This document shows, piece after piece, positions 46,716 to 55,744 of a stretch of 64,000 nucleotides of DNA. The translations under genes were made by a program, and so were the position numbers. The stretch's first letter is position 1. Every line of letters begins with the position of its first letter. Source of the DNA: an uncultured Chryseobacterium sp. (GTDB lineage Bacteria > Bacteroidota > Bacteroidia > Flavobacteriales > Weeksellaceae). Under the pieces are notes generated by a model. That model saw nothing but the letters and a program-made list of their open reading frames with translations, did not search any database and was not told the DNA's origin. The stretch lies in the NCBI GenBank assembly GCA_913778275.1, contig CAJYWN010000009.1, positions 124,001 to 188,000 on the forward strand, given 5' to 3'.

Positions 46716-47357
46716 ATGATAGCATCCAAATCCTCTTTTTTAGATACTTTGTTCCTTCTTCGGAAAGATGAATGCATAACGATTTTTACCGATATTCCTG
46801 AAATATCTGCAAAAGAAATCGAGGATACAGCAGATTATTTAGAATCTGAATTCGAAAAAGAAAGGCTTGAATTCTTATCCTTGGACATACATTTCGACAA
46901 AGAAGCTTCGGTGTGGGCTGCCAAAGTTTTGTATCACAGTGCACAATTATACCTTATCAGGAAAGACACTTCCAAAGATCTCTACAAGCTGATCCCCGAA
47001 TATAAAGGTAGAAGAGACATTTCTTCCCTATTATCTGCCGATTTATCCTTGCGGTTTTTACCCCAGATTGTTTCGGCATTACAGAACGCAGATCCGGAAG
47101 ATTTATTGATTAAAATCCTGGAAAATATCCTCCGGCAGTTTCATTACTCAGCGGTAGGATCAGATACAACGTTAGGAAATATCAATTGGGAAGAAGAACT
47201 GAAAGACAAAACATACCGAAAATTATATCTTGAAAGAATTGTAGAAAAAAGAGCGTATCAGCTTGCAGAAATTCCTTACATTAATCAATTGCTGATTGCC
47301 GAATTTGGCATTTATAAAGATATTTATTGGAAAGAATTAAAAATAATAGAAAACTAA
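46716..47357 (+). CDS. Helical accessory protein of the MoxR-vWA-propeller system
   Basis: The 213-residue all-alpha protein has no signal peptide or motif of known enzymes. It heads the six-gene cluster and probably is one of the small bpX-type accessory components reported for MoxR-vWA-beta-propeller ternary systems; I cannot assign which. The 189-bp gap to the ATPase gene suggests a separate promoter for the rest. Confidence 0.65.
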   Translation: MIASKSSFLDTLFLLRKDECITIFTDIPEISAKEIEDTADYLESEFEKERLEFLSLDIHFDKEASVWAAKVLYHSAQLYLIRKDTSKDLYKLIPEYKGRRDISSLLSADLSLRFLPQIVSALQNADPEDLLIKILENILRQFHYSAVGSDTTLGNINWEEELKDKTYRKLYLERIVEKRAYQLAEIPYINQLLIAEFGIYKDIYWKELKIIEN

Positions 47358-47546
47358 CTTCTGTATTGTTTTACCAGGTACAACACCTTTGCTTCACTTT
47401 ATAATTGATTCATCGGAATCGGCGAAACTTTGTTTTGCAAACTTAAAAAAAGGTAGTAGTTAAAATAAACTTTGCAGGCTTTGCGTTAAAAAAAGCAGTT
47501 TAAAAAATATTAATTTTCATCAAAAAGAAAAATAACACAAAAACAA

Positions 47547-48680
47547 ATGACCCAAAACATAGAAAAATTAAACCATATTCTTAGTTACGTAAAAAATACA
47601 TTTGTAGGAAAAGATGACGTCGTAGATTTGTTGGGAATTTGCTTACTCGCAAAAGAGAATGCCTTTTTATACGGACCTCCCGGAACAGCCAAGTCTGCCA
47701 TTGTAAGAACGATGGCCCAGACCGTAAAAGACGGGAAGAATTTCGAATACCTCTTAACCCGTTTTACCGAACCAAACGAAATTTTCGGACCCTTTGATAT
47801 CAGAAAATTAAAAGAAGGAGAATTATTAACCAACACCGAAGGCATGATGCCTGAAGCATCTATGGTTTTTCTGGATGAAATTTTCAATGCCAATTCCGCC
47901 ATCCTGAACTCGCTCCTGATGGCTCTTAATGAAAAAATCTTTAAAAGAGGAAAGGAAACAAAACATCTTCCTGCACTCATGTTTGTTGGCGCAAGTAATG
48001 TGCTTCCCGAAGATGAAGCGCTAAATGCATTGTTTGACCGTTTCCTGATCCGGATTAATGTAGATTACGTAAATCCGGACCTTCTTCATCAGGTACTTTT
48101 AGCCGGAAGAAAACTGGAAAATAATATGGAAACGGAATCGCCTGAAATTCTTTCCCACGAAATAAAAGAACTTCAGGATCTATGTAAAAAAGTTGATTTA
48201 AAACCCATCTACGAAGTATACCTCAACACCATCATCAGCCTCAGAAATACAGGAATTGCCATATCGGACCGAAGAGCCGTGAAGATGCAGAATCTTATTG
48301 CTGCAAGCGCTCTTATCTGCGGAAGAAACGAAGCCATTCTTTCAGACCTTTGGATATTGAAACACATCTGGGATACCGAAGAACAGATCGAAATTCTGGA
48401 AGGTATTATCAACAGGACCATCGAAAAAGATGAAAACCCCAAATCTCATCCGCAGGCCCTTCAAAACAAAACACCGGATCCGGAAGAAGTGATGAAAGAT
48501 GTAAACATCCTGATTGAAAAATGGAACAGCGGTACCCTGAGCTTTGAAGAACAGAATGTGGTTAAAGATAAGCTGAGATACCTTCAGAGCCGTTGCGACT
48601 GGATCAGAAATCCGGAACAGAAACAGTATATCCAACAGGAAATTGAAAGTCTATGGCAAAAGATCCTTCAGAGTATATAA
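47547..48680 (+). CDS. MoxR-family AAA+ ATPase of the ternary system
   Basis: The 377-residue protein has Walker A GPPGTAKS at residues 43-50, Walker B MVFLDEIFNAN near 106, an NSLLMALNE helix, sensor 1 FVGASNVLPED near 148 and Arg-finger region ALFDRFLIRI. The order matches MoxR/RavA. These ATPases act as chaperone-like remodellers that load or activate vWA partners. A C-terminal extension (residues 290-377) with NKT and helical pieces follows the lid domain. The gene overlaps the next by 28 bp. Confidence 0.95.
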   Translation: MTQNIEKLNHILSYVKNTFVGKDDVVDLLGICLLAKENAFLYGPPGTAKSAIVRTMAQTVKDGKNFEYLLTRFTEPNEIFGPFDIRKLKEGELLTNTEGMMPEASMVFLDEIFNANSAILNSLLMALNEKIFKRGKETKHLPALMFVGASNVLPEDEALNALFDRFLIRINVDYVNPDLLHQVLLAGRKLENNMETESPEILSHEIKELQDLCKKVDLKPIYEVYLNTIISLRNTGIAISDRRAVKMQNLIAASALICGRNEAILSDLWILKHIWDTEEQIEILEGIINRTIEKDENPKSHPQALQNKTPDPEEVMKDVNILIEKWNSGTLSFEEQNVVKDKLRYLQSRCDWIRNPEQKQYIQQEIESLWQKILQSI

Positions 48681-49396
48681 TAGAATTCTGGGCAGAAATT
48701 CCAAGAAGGGATGAAGAATATTTAGGCTCCATCCGCGATTGGAAAAATGTTCTGGTAGCATTGGAAGAAGATGTTATCTGGCTGAAAGGATTCACCGGAG
48801 AGCAGGCTGTTTCGGCAGAAATACAGCAGTTGCCGAATTTTGTGCTGTATGAATTGAGGGACGGACTTTTGTTCAGTAAAGATGCACTGGTTCCGAGTAA
48901 AAAAGTAAGAACAGCCCTGCTTTGGACACCTATTCATAAAGCATTACGATTAACATTTCCTCCTTCCAACAATAATTTCTTCGGAATCGATGAAAAAATT
49001 GATATTAAACTAAAAGCCTGTGAGCAAGAACATCATGTGATTGCTTTATTAGCTCCTATTGCGCAGATTAGTAAATCCATTATCGTCCAGCCGAAATTCA
49101 GGCTTGAAAAAATAAGCTGGACAGTTATTGATGATAAAGCATTATTCTTAGGAAATCCATTATTAAGCTTTCCCGGGAAAACGTTTTGGGAAAAAGACGG
49201 ACATCTGTTACCGGCCGGTTTTGATTTTGAATTTAAAAACATGAGCGTTTTATTGCAGAAAAAATACAATACAGAATTGGGTCAATGGCTTCTGTGGAAT
49301 GAAGATGGAAGCGTTTTACCAATTAATAAAAGTGATTTCCGGAAAATGTCCGTAAGCTCATTTCGTCTGACTGAAAAAGCAAAAGAATGGAACTGA
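48653..49396 (+). CDS. bpX-type component of the MoxR-vWA-propeller system
   Basis: The 247-residue soluble protein has no catalytic motif I recognise. Readable parts include IIEFWAEIPRRDEEYLGSI and ALLWTPIHKALRLTFPPSNNNFFGI. It starts inside the ATPase gene (28-bp overlap) and its stop overlaps the vWA gene by 10 bp, so the three are translated together. It is best placed as one of the bpX adaptor families. Confidence 0.72.
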   Translation: MAKDPSEYIIEFWAEIPRRDEEYLGSIRDWKNVLVALEEDVIWLKGFTGEQAVSAEIQQLPNFVLYELRDGLLFSKDALVPSKKVRTALLWTPIHKALRLTFPPSNNNFFGIDEKIDIKLKACEQEHHVIALLAPIAQISKSIIVQPKFRLEKISWTVIDDKALFLGNPLLSFPGKTFWEKDGHLLPAGFDFEFKNMSVLLQKKYNTELGQWLLWNEDGSVLPINKSDFRKMSVSSFRLTEKAKEWN

Positions 49397-51774
49397 ACGA
49401 ATACTTCCAGTCATACGAAAACTATTTCTGGGAATGGGCTACCGATGAAGACGTACCGGATCCGTCAGGCTATGATGAATATAACCTTATTTCCATCCCG
49501 AATGTAGGTGCAATCGCTTACAGACCTTACGTTATTGAAGTCCTGAAGGAACTGCAGCCGTACGGTTTTCCGCCTTTCGGATCACTGCTTCTGGTGCTGT
49601 ATGCTTCTCAGGACAGTTATCTGAATTTAAACGGTATTTCGTATTATTTAAAAAAGATAGAAAAAAATTCACTGCTCAGAAATACAGATCAGATTGTGGA
49701 GCTTTTAGAAAACATCAACAGGCTACCGCGAATTTACAAAACAGGCCAGAACAAAATCAATCTTCTTCAGACACTTTTTAAAAACTCCCATAACCGAACT
49801 TCTTCCGGAAGTGCAGAACTTATATTAAAAAGATTCGCCAAAAGACCCTATAAAATTGCGGAATGTGCCCAAAAAATATCTTTTCGCTCAATGCTTTTTG
49901 CAGCGGATGATATCGGCAACTTACTAAATGTGAAAGGAAAGTTTCCAACCACAGCGTCCATTATTCATGCAATGAAAGGTATAGCGGAAATTCCGGATCT
50001 GGAGGATGAAGTGGTAGAAGAAGAAACGACCGCAGAAAGCGGAAAAGATTTTATTCAGGAATTAATTGATGAGCCGAAGACCTTTCAGGTTGGAAGTTTA
50101 ATTAAAAGAATCTGGAGCGGACTGAAAATTCCGATGCGCCACCTTTCTCCCGGTGAACAGCCCATTGGAGGGATTTCGGATATGAGCAATAAAGGTGATT
50201 TTAACAGAATGCTTCTATCCGAATTTGCCAACGAAGATGAGGTGTTTATGAATCGTGTGGCTAATAATGAAGCTCTTTATATTCAGCGTGAAATTCCGCC
50301 TGAAGAAAATGTTTTTGAAAGAATCATTCTCATTGATACTTCCCTGAAAAATTGGGGAACTCCTAAAGTGCTGGCTTTTGCATCTGCCATTGCCATCATC
50401 AAACATCCTAAAGCACATTCGGAATGTAAGGTTTTGACATTGGGACATATCGGTCAGGAAATTTCCCTTAATAAAGCAGAACATGTTATCGAAAACCTCA
50501 ACCAGGTAAGTCCGGTGCTGGAGGTTTCCCAGGCATTGCAAAAATTTTTTGAAGAGGATCACAGGGAAAAAGATCTTGAAGTTTTTTTCATTACCCACCA
50601 GGAAAATGCGGCAGATCAGAAATTGCAGAAAGTCATTCATGAAAACAGGGATCGCCTGAAATTTCTCGTGACCACTTCAGCCGCCGGAGAACTGAACTTC
50701 TACAAGCATCATAAAGGAACAAGAAAGCATATACAGAAGATCATACTTCCGCTGCACGAATTGTGGGCAAATCCTCCGAAGGGAAAAAGAAACGGAGAAA
50801 ATAATTTCTCATCAAACGGAAAAAAGGCTGCTGTTCCGTTAAATTATCCGATTCTGTTTCCTACACCGGTCCATAAGATTGCAACCTTTCTGTATGAAGG
50901 AGAGTTCTATATATTAAGCAACAAAAAGCAGCTGTTAAGAACTTATCTGTCTGATAATTATTATAATAAAAGCCATTATGATTACTATAAAATCCAGCAC
51001 GGATCTGAAGTTCTGATTGAAGATATTTCCGTAAAACCGAAAGGCCAGTTTGCTTTAGCAAAAAATAAACAGCAGGAATTTATTTTATGCCAGTACCAGC
51101 CGGATAAAAGACTGATTTCTAAATTAAATTTAAATACAAAAGAGTATTCCGAGCTGAATATCACCGGAAAAATAGTTCCACCGGATTTTAATCTCATTTA
51201 TTTTAATAAAAACTTTTACCTGCATCATGAAAAGCCGGTATGGATCTATCAGATAAATCTTGAAGGAAATATCTCAATTGAACAGGTAAAGAACGATACG
51301 GAAATTGCTAAAAACTATGCAAAAGCGGAAGCTGAGGTATCTAAGCTTGCCAATAGGGGAATTAAGATCTTCAACAATTTCAGTAAAATAGGAATAAATA
51401 CAGATGAAGAATTGGTGATCTCAAAATATATAATGACAAGTCACGGCGACAGCCTTTATGCCTTTGCAAAAAACAGCACCGATATCAAAGTAATGGCCAC
51501 TCAGAATAAAAATGTATTCAGCTTTGAAGACGGAAGTGAAATTATTACAGATTCCCGCGGAATGCTCACTTTCAAAAGCAGCAATAAAAATATACCTGTT
51601 TTTTATATGCCTTCCGCCGAATATGGATATCTGGCATTAGGAACGGAAAATTATTTTGGCGGATCAGAATATTACCTTCCGAAAGAAAATAAATTGAAAA
51701 TAAAGGAAATGGACGAAATGTACGATCAATACATGGACGCTTTTATTAAACATGTTTTGAAATATGGAACTTAG
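49387..51774 (+). CDS. vWA-like protein with C-terminal beta-propeller
   Basis: The 795-residue protein has an N-terminal helical region (1-240), a vWA-like domain at about 300-470 and a C-terminal part (about 485-795) of repeated beta blades such as HKIATFLYEGEFYILSNKK and NFNLIYFNKNFYLHHEKP, fitting a beta-propeller. The metal-binding DxSxS of vWA is altered to Asp-Thr-Ser-Leu-Lys near residue 316, and the later Asp strand reads VFFITHQEN, so metal binding may be lost. It is the expected client of the MoxR ATPase; the propeller probably recognises a target. It overlaps the next gene by 11 bp. Confidence 0.85.
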   Translation: MELNEYFQSYENYFWEWATDEDVPDPSGYDEYNLISIPNVGAIAYRPYVIEVLKELQPYGFPPFGSLLLVLYASQDSYLNLNGISYYLKKIEKNSLLRNTDQIVELLENINRLPRIYKTGQNKINLLQTLFKNSHNRTSSGSAELILKRFAKRPYKIAECAQKISFRSMLFAADDIGNLLNVKGKFPTTASIIHAMKGIAEIPDLEDEVVEEETTAESGKDFIQELIDEPKTFQVGSLIKRIWSGLKIPMRHLSPGEQPIGGISDMSNKGDFNRMLLSEFANEDEVFMNRVANNEALYIQREIPPEENVFERIILIDTSLKNWGTPKVLAFASAIAIIKHPKAHSECKVLTLGHIGQEISLNKAEHVIENLNQVSPVLEVSQALQKFFEEDHREKDLEVFFITHQENAADQKLQKVIHENRDRLKFLVTTSAAGELNFYKHHKGTRKHIQKIILPLHELWANPPKGKRNGENNFSSNGKKAAVPLNYPILFPTPVHKIATFLYEGEFYILSNKKQLLRTYLSDNYYNKSHYDYYKIQHGSEVLIEDISVKPKGQFALAKNKQQEFILCQYQPDKRLISKLNLNTKEYSELNITGKIVPPDFNLIYFNKNFYLHHEKPVWIYQINLEGNISIEQVKNDTEIAKNYAKAEAEVSKLANRGIKIFNNFSKIGINTDEELVISKYIMTSHGDSLYAFAKNSTDIKVMATQNKNVFSFEDGSEIITDSRGMLTFKSSNKNIPVFYMPSAEYGYLALGTENYFGGSEYYLPKENKLKIKEMDEMYDQYMDAFIKHVLKYGT

Positions 51775-53464
51775 AATAAAACCTTTTCCGAAAAATAATC
51801 ATCCTAAAAAAGGGCTTCTCATTAAAGGTTCTTCACCAAGGACATGGCTGTATGAAATGGAGATGTTAGGGATTGACTTAAATGAGGTCCGGTCTTTTCC
51901 CATTCCTGCCGATGAACCGAATGTACTGTACGGATGTTTTTTGATTTTTCAGCATACTGCTCCGGTTGAAATTGGCAGAAATTCCTATTTCCAATGTGTT
52001 GATCGTAAACTTTTCATTCCTGAAAATACAGACTTTTATCCCAAAATAATTTCCGAAGACTTGCAGAATACCGATGCGGAATTTCTGATCATGCATCCCG
52101 AATTCGGTCTGGTAAAACTGAATGAAGAAATCGACTGGATCTCGATCATCAAAACTCCAAAACCATCCTCCTACAAAATACGTAAGCCATCGAGTGGGGT
52201 GAAAATCCCGCAGAAGATTGAGAGTTATACCGTGGAAATGGATGATGAACAAATTCTCAAATCCCTTCAGAAGCCGCAAACCGAAGAAGCATGGATGAAA
52301 GAGCTGCCTTTCGATCTTCAGAAGGTAATGAAAGGGAATAAAAAAGAAGTTGAAAAATATTTAAAATATATTGAAAAATATCCTGACAGAGCAGTAGATC
52401 TCGGTGTTCCGCTGGATGTTATGGGAACTTCCAGAGGTGATGGTTTTGCAAAATTTAAATTTGGAAATTCCTGGCTTGGAAAGTTGTTTGGCGGTGGAAA
52501 TTCTGCATATTCTCAAAATTACCGCTGGGTATTTTGGGTTGTCCTTATTATAATGGGTCTGGTAAGGCTTTTTGTGCATCTTAATAAGAAAGAATCTGCA
52601 GAAAACCATTCTACGATATCCTCAGGAAAAATTTCTGAGGTGAATAAAGATTTAATGAAGCCTATGGTAGCCTATCAGTCCGGTGTAACGGATATTGATA
52701 TGAAAATTGATTCCATGTATGGTAAAGAAAGGCGTAAACTGATGGATGAGCATATGAAGGCGATGCTTAGTTATAATGATCCAAAAAACAAAAACAGCTA
52801 CAAAGAATATCTGAAAAATGGCGGAAAACCGATTAATGAAATTTATAAGGAGATTACAGATCATCAAAACAAGGTTAAAACTTCGGAAGATTCCCTGAAA
52901 AAGGTGTACAGCAAAAAAATTGTAAAATATTTAGCCCAAAACGAAGAAAAATATAAAAATAAAATTAGGGACTCGTTGAAAAAAATCACTTCAGGAAAGC
53001 CCGCAGAACAGGGAATTATAAAAAAAATCTGGAAAAAGAAACAGATACTGATTGAAGATTCACTGGGCAGATTGTACGGAACAAAAGACTATCCTGAACC
53101 GCCTGCAATTCAGGATGCAGGTCAAAAAGCTACAGCTTATGAAAAGGAAGAACCTTACGTGAAAAATGACACCTCTTTTTCAGAAATTATCTGGCTGATC
53201 ATCTTTATGACCGGTGTTGTAGGACTGTATAATTTTATAGTTAAAAAAAGATCCTTAAATGCAGGAGGGCAAAATGTTCCCGGTAGTATTAAAATTTTTC
53301 TCATCATTGTGCTGGTCGGTATGTTGGCCTATATTTTCTACCCGTTAATTGAAATGTTCGGCTACAACTGGTTTGTGTGGATTCTCATTGTAGGTGTCGT
53401 ATTATTGCTTTACAGGCTGTTCAGTGAAGATAAAACCATTTTAAAATCAGACAAAGATGAATAG
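51764..53464 (+). CDS. Membrane component of the MoxR-vWA-propeller system
   Basis: The 566-residue protein has a cytoplasmic N-terminal domain (1-245), one helix near 253-275, a charged coiled-coil-rich loop (280-470), and three helices near 475-493, 510-530 and 536-553. It is not an enzyme by motif. It probably anchors the complex at the inner membrane. It overlaps both neighbours (11 and 8 bp). Confidence 0.72.
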   Translation: MELRIKPFPKNNHPKKGLLIKGSSPRTWLYEMEMLGIDLNEVRSFPIPADEPNVLYGCFLIFQHTAPVEIGRNSYFQCVDRKLFIPENTDFYPKIISEDLQNTDAEFLIMHPEFGLVKLNEEIDWISIIKTPKPSSYKIRKPSSGVKIPQKIESYTVEMDDEQILKSLQKPQTEEAWMKELPFDLQKVMKGNKKEVEKYLKYIEKYPDRAVDLGVPLDVMGTSRGDGFAKFKFGNSWLGKLFGGGNSAYSQNYRWVFWVVLIIMGLVRLFVHLNKKESAENHSTISSGKISEVNKDLMKPMVAYQSGVTDIDMKIDSMYGKERRKLMDEHMKAMLSYNDPKNKNSYKEYLKNGGKPINEIYKEITDHQNKVKTSEDSLKKVYSKKIVKYLAQNEEKYKNKIRDSLKKITSGKPAEQGIIKKIWKKKQILIEDSLGRLYGTKDYPEPPAIQDAGQKATAYEKEEPYVKNDTSFSEIIWLIIFMTGVVGLYNFIVKKRSLNAGGQNVPGSIKIFLIIVLVGMLAYIFYPLIEMFGYNWFVWILIVGVVLLLYRLFSEDKTILKSDKDE

Positions 53465-54473
53465 GCAGAAGTTTATAGACAAATTCAGCGCAGCCTTTTT
53501 TATTTTGGTGATCATTAAGGTCATCGCTCTGTTAGCACAGTTGTTTCATCAGAGTTTTTGGAGCGTTGTAGGAACCCTTGTGATTTTTATTATTGTTGCT
53601 TTTATTATTTTTATTGTCATTACCCGTCTGGAAGACAAGGAAAAAGACATACAGGGAAGAAGAGGTGCTGCTTCCGGTGGAAATTTTTATGTGGAAAGTT
53701 CTCTTTTTGATAAAATCAGGAATAAATACGAGGAACTTGCTAAAAGTTATATCCGTGAAAAGGATTATAAAAAAGCAGCCAAAGTGTATATCAATCTTCT
53801 TCAGGATCATTACCGCGGAGCCAAAACACTGGAGGAAGGAGGGTTTTACAATGAGGCAGCAGTGATTTACCTGAAAAAACTGAAAAATAAATCTGAAGCT
53901 GCGAATTGTTATGAAAAAGCAAAGCAATACCGGAAAGCAATAGAACTGTATAAAGATCTTGAACAGAAAGAAAAGGTGGGTGATTTGTATAAAGAAATCA
54001 ATGATTATAAAAATGCCAATATCTATTATCAAATGGTGGTTGACGATTACGTAAATTATAATCAGATGGTAAAAGGTTCATTGGTTTATCGTAAAAAAAT
54101 GGAGATGCCTGAAGAGGCCCAGAAAATTTTGCTGATAGGATGGGAAGAAGATAAAGATGCCTTCAACTGCCTGAATAATTATTTTGTCAATATCTTTGAT
54201 GCTAAAAACCTCGAACACGAAATCGGGGAACTATATCAAAAAACACCTTCTGAAAAAAAGATCATCTTTCTCGAAGCAATGAAACATGAATTTAAAAGAG
54301 ATCTTTCACTTCATACCATAATCAGGAATATCGCCTATGAAATTATCGCAGAAAAAGTGATTACTCATTCGGAAATTGTTAATGAATTAAAATATTTCAA
54401 TCCGGATGATGAGGTTATTTTAAAAGATATTTCGAGATATAAAACGGGCCGGAATAAAATGTTCAGGAGCTAA
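53457..54473 (+). CDS. TPR-repeat membrane protein of the MoxR-vWA-propeller system
   Basis: The 338-residue protein has two N-terminal helices (about 12-58), then TPR-like repeats between 85 and 215: KSYIREKDYKKAAKVYINLLQ, NEAAVIYLKKLKNKSEAANCY, KAIELYKDLEQKEKVGDLYKE. The family is a predicted scaffold. It is the last gene of the cluster, ending 18 bp before a new promoter. Confidence 0.75.
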   Translation: MNRQKFIDKFSAAFFILVIIKVIALLAQLFHQSFWSVVGTLVIFIIVAFIIFIVITRLEDKEKDIQGRRGAASGGNFYVESSLFDKIRNKYEELAKSYIREKDYKKAAKVYINLLQDHYRGAKTLEEGGFYNEAAVIYLKKLKNKSEAANCYEKAKQYRKAIELYKDLEQKEKVGDLYKEINDYKNANIYYQMVVDDYVNYNQMVKGSLVYRKKMEMPEEAQKILLIGWEEDKDAFNCLNNYFVNIFDAKNLEHEIGELYQKTPSEKKIIFLEAMKHEFKRDLSLHTIIRNIAYEIIAEKVITHSEIVNELKYFNPDDEVILKDISRYKTGRNKMFRS

Positions 54474-54490
54474 ACTTTTCAAAAAACAAT

Positions 54491-54498
54491 TATCTTTG
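54491..54498 (+). promoter_or_regulatory. Promoter box TATCTTTG for small ORF 1
   Basis: This perfect TAnnTTTG match lies 14 bp before the ATG at 54512. Confidence 0.7.
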
Positions 54499-54511
54499 CA
54501 CCAATAAAATT

Positions 54512-54640
54512 ATGACAATACAAAGAGCACATATCAGTTTAAATCTATGCGATCGCCCTATGCTAAAGGGATCGTTTGGATATGAATGGATGATATTGAA
54601 TGAGGCAGAATGTGCTTGCTTTGAAAATAATTTACTGTAA
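54512..54640 (+). CDS. 42-codon small ORF 1
   Basis: The peptide has three Cys and an acidic C-terminus (NEAECACFENNLL). It is framed by the promoter box at 54491 and a perfect terminator at 54672, so it looks like a single-gene transcript. I do not recognise it. Inside it, GATC-G-CCCT and AGGGATC (54550-54575) can form a hairpin, so the transcript may instead be a structured RNA. Confidence 0.4.
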   Translation: MTIQRAHISLNLCDRPMLKGSFGYEWMILNEAECACFENNLL

Positions 54641-54671
54641 ACCCGTAAAAATTTTATCAAAATAGTGCAGA

Positions 54672-54698
54672 AACGCCTCGATTTTCGAGGCGTTTTTT
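54672..54698 (+). terminator. Terminator after small ORF 1
   Basis: AACGCCTCG and CGAGGCGTT form a perfect 9-bp stem with loop ATTTT, followed by TTTT. Confidence 0.9.
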
Positions 54699-55016
54699 GT
54701 GTTTTTAAGAGAGAAATTATTTAGAATGAAAAAAAATAACTATAAAAGTGAAAATTTTTTAATCAGCAATGAACAATTAATAAGAAAATAAAGCGTGATC
54801 AATAACCCGATGAGAGACAGTCATTTAGGTAAGGATAAATCTGCAATCCGTTGCGGACAGGAATTTCTTATCTTAAAATTAAAGATTAAATATCTGATAA
54901 TCAGTTTTTTATAGTAAAAATAAATTTGCAGGTTAAAAAAAATCATATTTACTTTGCAACCGAAAATTGAAAGCAACAGGTTTTCAGCTTTTCAAAATGT
55001 TAAACAAAAATAAAAA
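54699..55016. other. Gap between the two small ORFs
   Basis: There is no gene here. TTTACTTTG near 54948-54955, with an upstream TTTG near 54923, is a possible promoter for the second ORF. Confidence 0.4.
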
Positions 55017-55154
55017 ATGAAACAATTACATAACATATCAGATTTACATTCAGGACAACGCGGTGCAGAACCGATGGGGCAGCAATATGCTTGTATAAAT
55101 CTGCTTGATAGTGAATTTGTGGGAAAATGGTGCTTATATATATGGGTCAGCTAA
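55017..55154 (+). CDS. 45-codon small ORF 2
   Basis: MKQLHNISDLHSGQ... to ...KWCLYIWVS, with two Cys and an aromatic C-terminus. A possible promoter lies 60 bp upstream, and a perfect terminator follows 22 bp after the stop. The arrangement repeats that of small ORF 1, though the peptides are not clearly related. Not recognised. Confidence 0.4.
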   Translation: MKQLHNISDLHSGQRGAEPMGQQYACINLLDSEFVGKWCLYIWVS

Positions 55155-55176
55155 TGAACTGACACGTCCAAAATAT

Positions 55177-55206
55177 AAAGCGCCTCCCGAAAAGAGGCGC
55201 TTTTTT
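55177..55206 (+). terminator. Terminator after small ORF 2
   Basis: AAAGCGCCTC and GAGGCGCTTT pair around the loop CCGAAA, followed by T6. Confidence 0.9.
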
Positions 55207-55215
55207 ATGATGTAT

Positions 55216-55290
55216 GGTTTCTCTAGCTTATTTGGTAAAGCACCGGTTTGTGGCACCGGAGAATAGGGTTCGATCCCCGGAGATACCCCA
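55216..55290 (+). tRNA. tRNA-like His (GTG)
   Basis: The acceptor GGTTTCT pairs with AGATACC except for one T-T. The D arm is GCTT/AAGC, and the anticodon stem is CCGGT/ACCGG with loop TTGTGGC (anticodon GTG at 55250-55252). The T arm TAGGG/CCCGG has an A-G mismatch. The usual G-1 of tRNA-His is absent and the D arm is shifted by one base. The gene ends in C-C-A only because the discriminator is C. It is degenerate and probably not a normal decoding tRNA. Confidence 0.6.
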
Positions 55291-55379
55291 AAATGTGAAT
55301 GGTCAATAGTGAATTTACTTCATAATTGAATTAAAATTGATAGCAGAGCGAATTTGCAATTCACAATTCACCCGAAAAA

Positions 55380-55452
55380 GGTCTATTGAGGTAATGGTAA
55401 CCTTCCCGACTGTCTCTCGGGTACTGCGAGTTCGATTCTCGCATAGACCGCA
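55380..55452 (+). tRNA. tRNA-like Asp (GTC)
   Basis: All stems pair: acceptor GGTCTAT/ATAGACC, D arm AGGT/ACCT, anticodon arm CCCGA/TCGGG with loop CTGTCTC (anticodon at 55412-55414), and T arm GCGAG/CTCGC. The variable region has four nt. The 3' end reads G-C-A, so one C of CCA is absent. It is 71 nt to the discriminator, shorter than a usual tRNA because of small D and variable loops. Confidence 0.7.
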
Positions 55453-55668
55453 AAATGAGAAAGGAAAAGTTTGTCGAGCGCAGACGATCTTTAAGCCAAA
55501 AGCACATAACCTATAGACATGCTTTTTCTTAACTCAACTAAAACTAGTGAAATAAAGTCTGTCAAAGCGCAGAAGTTCTTACATCAAACTAAAAATTAAG
55601 ACAGGTTTTATTTTCTTCAAATAATAAGCTGCTGGTGAATTACTCATTACCGGTTGCTTATAAAAGCC

Positions 55669-55744
55669 GCGGGAGTGGTGGAAATGGCAGACACACTTGA
55701 TTTAGGCTCAGGATTTTGGGGGTTCGAATCCCTCTTCCCGTACA
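55669..55744 (+). tRNA. tRNA-like Leu (TAG) lacking the long variable arm
   Basis: The acceptor GCGGGAG/TTCCCGT pairs with G-T at both ends. The anticodon arm is CTTGA/TCAGG with loop TTTAGGC (TAG at 55703-55705), and the T arm is GGGGG/CCCTC. Only five nt (ATTTT) separate the anticodon and T arms, whereas bacterial tRNA-Leu has a long variable arm. The 3' end is A-C-A. Confidence 0.65.

Noticed and set aside
53532..54032. 166-codon minus-strand ORF opposite the TPR gene
   Set aside because: Its Ile/Phe-rich sequence is the complement of Lys/Asn-rich TPR repeats.
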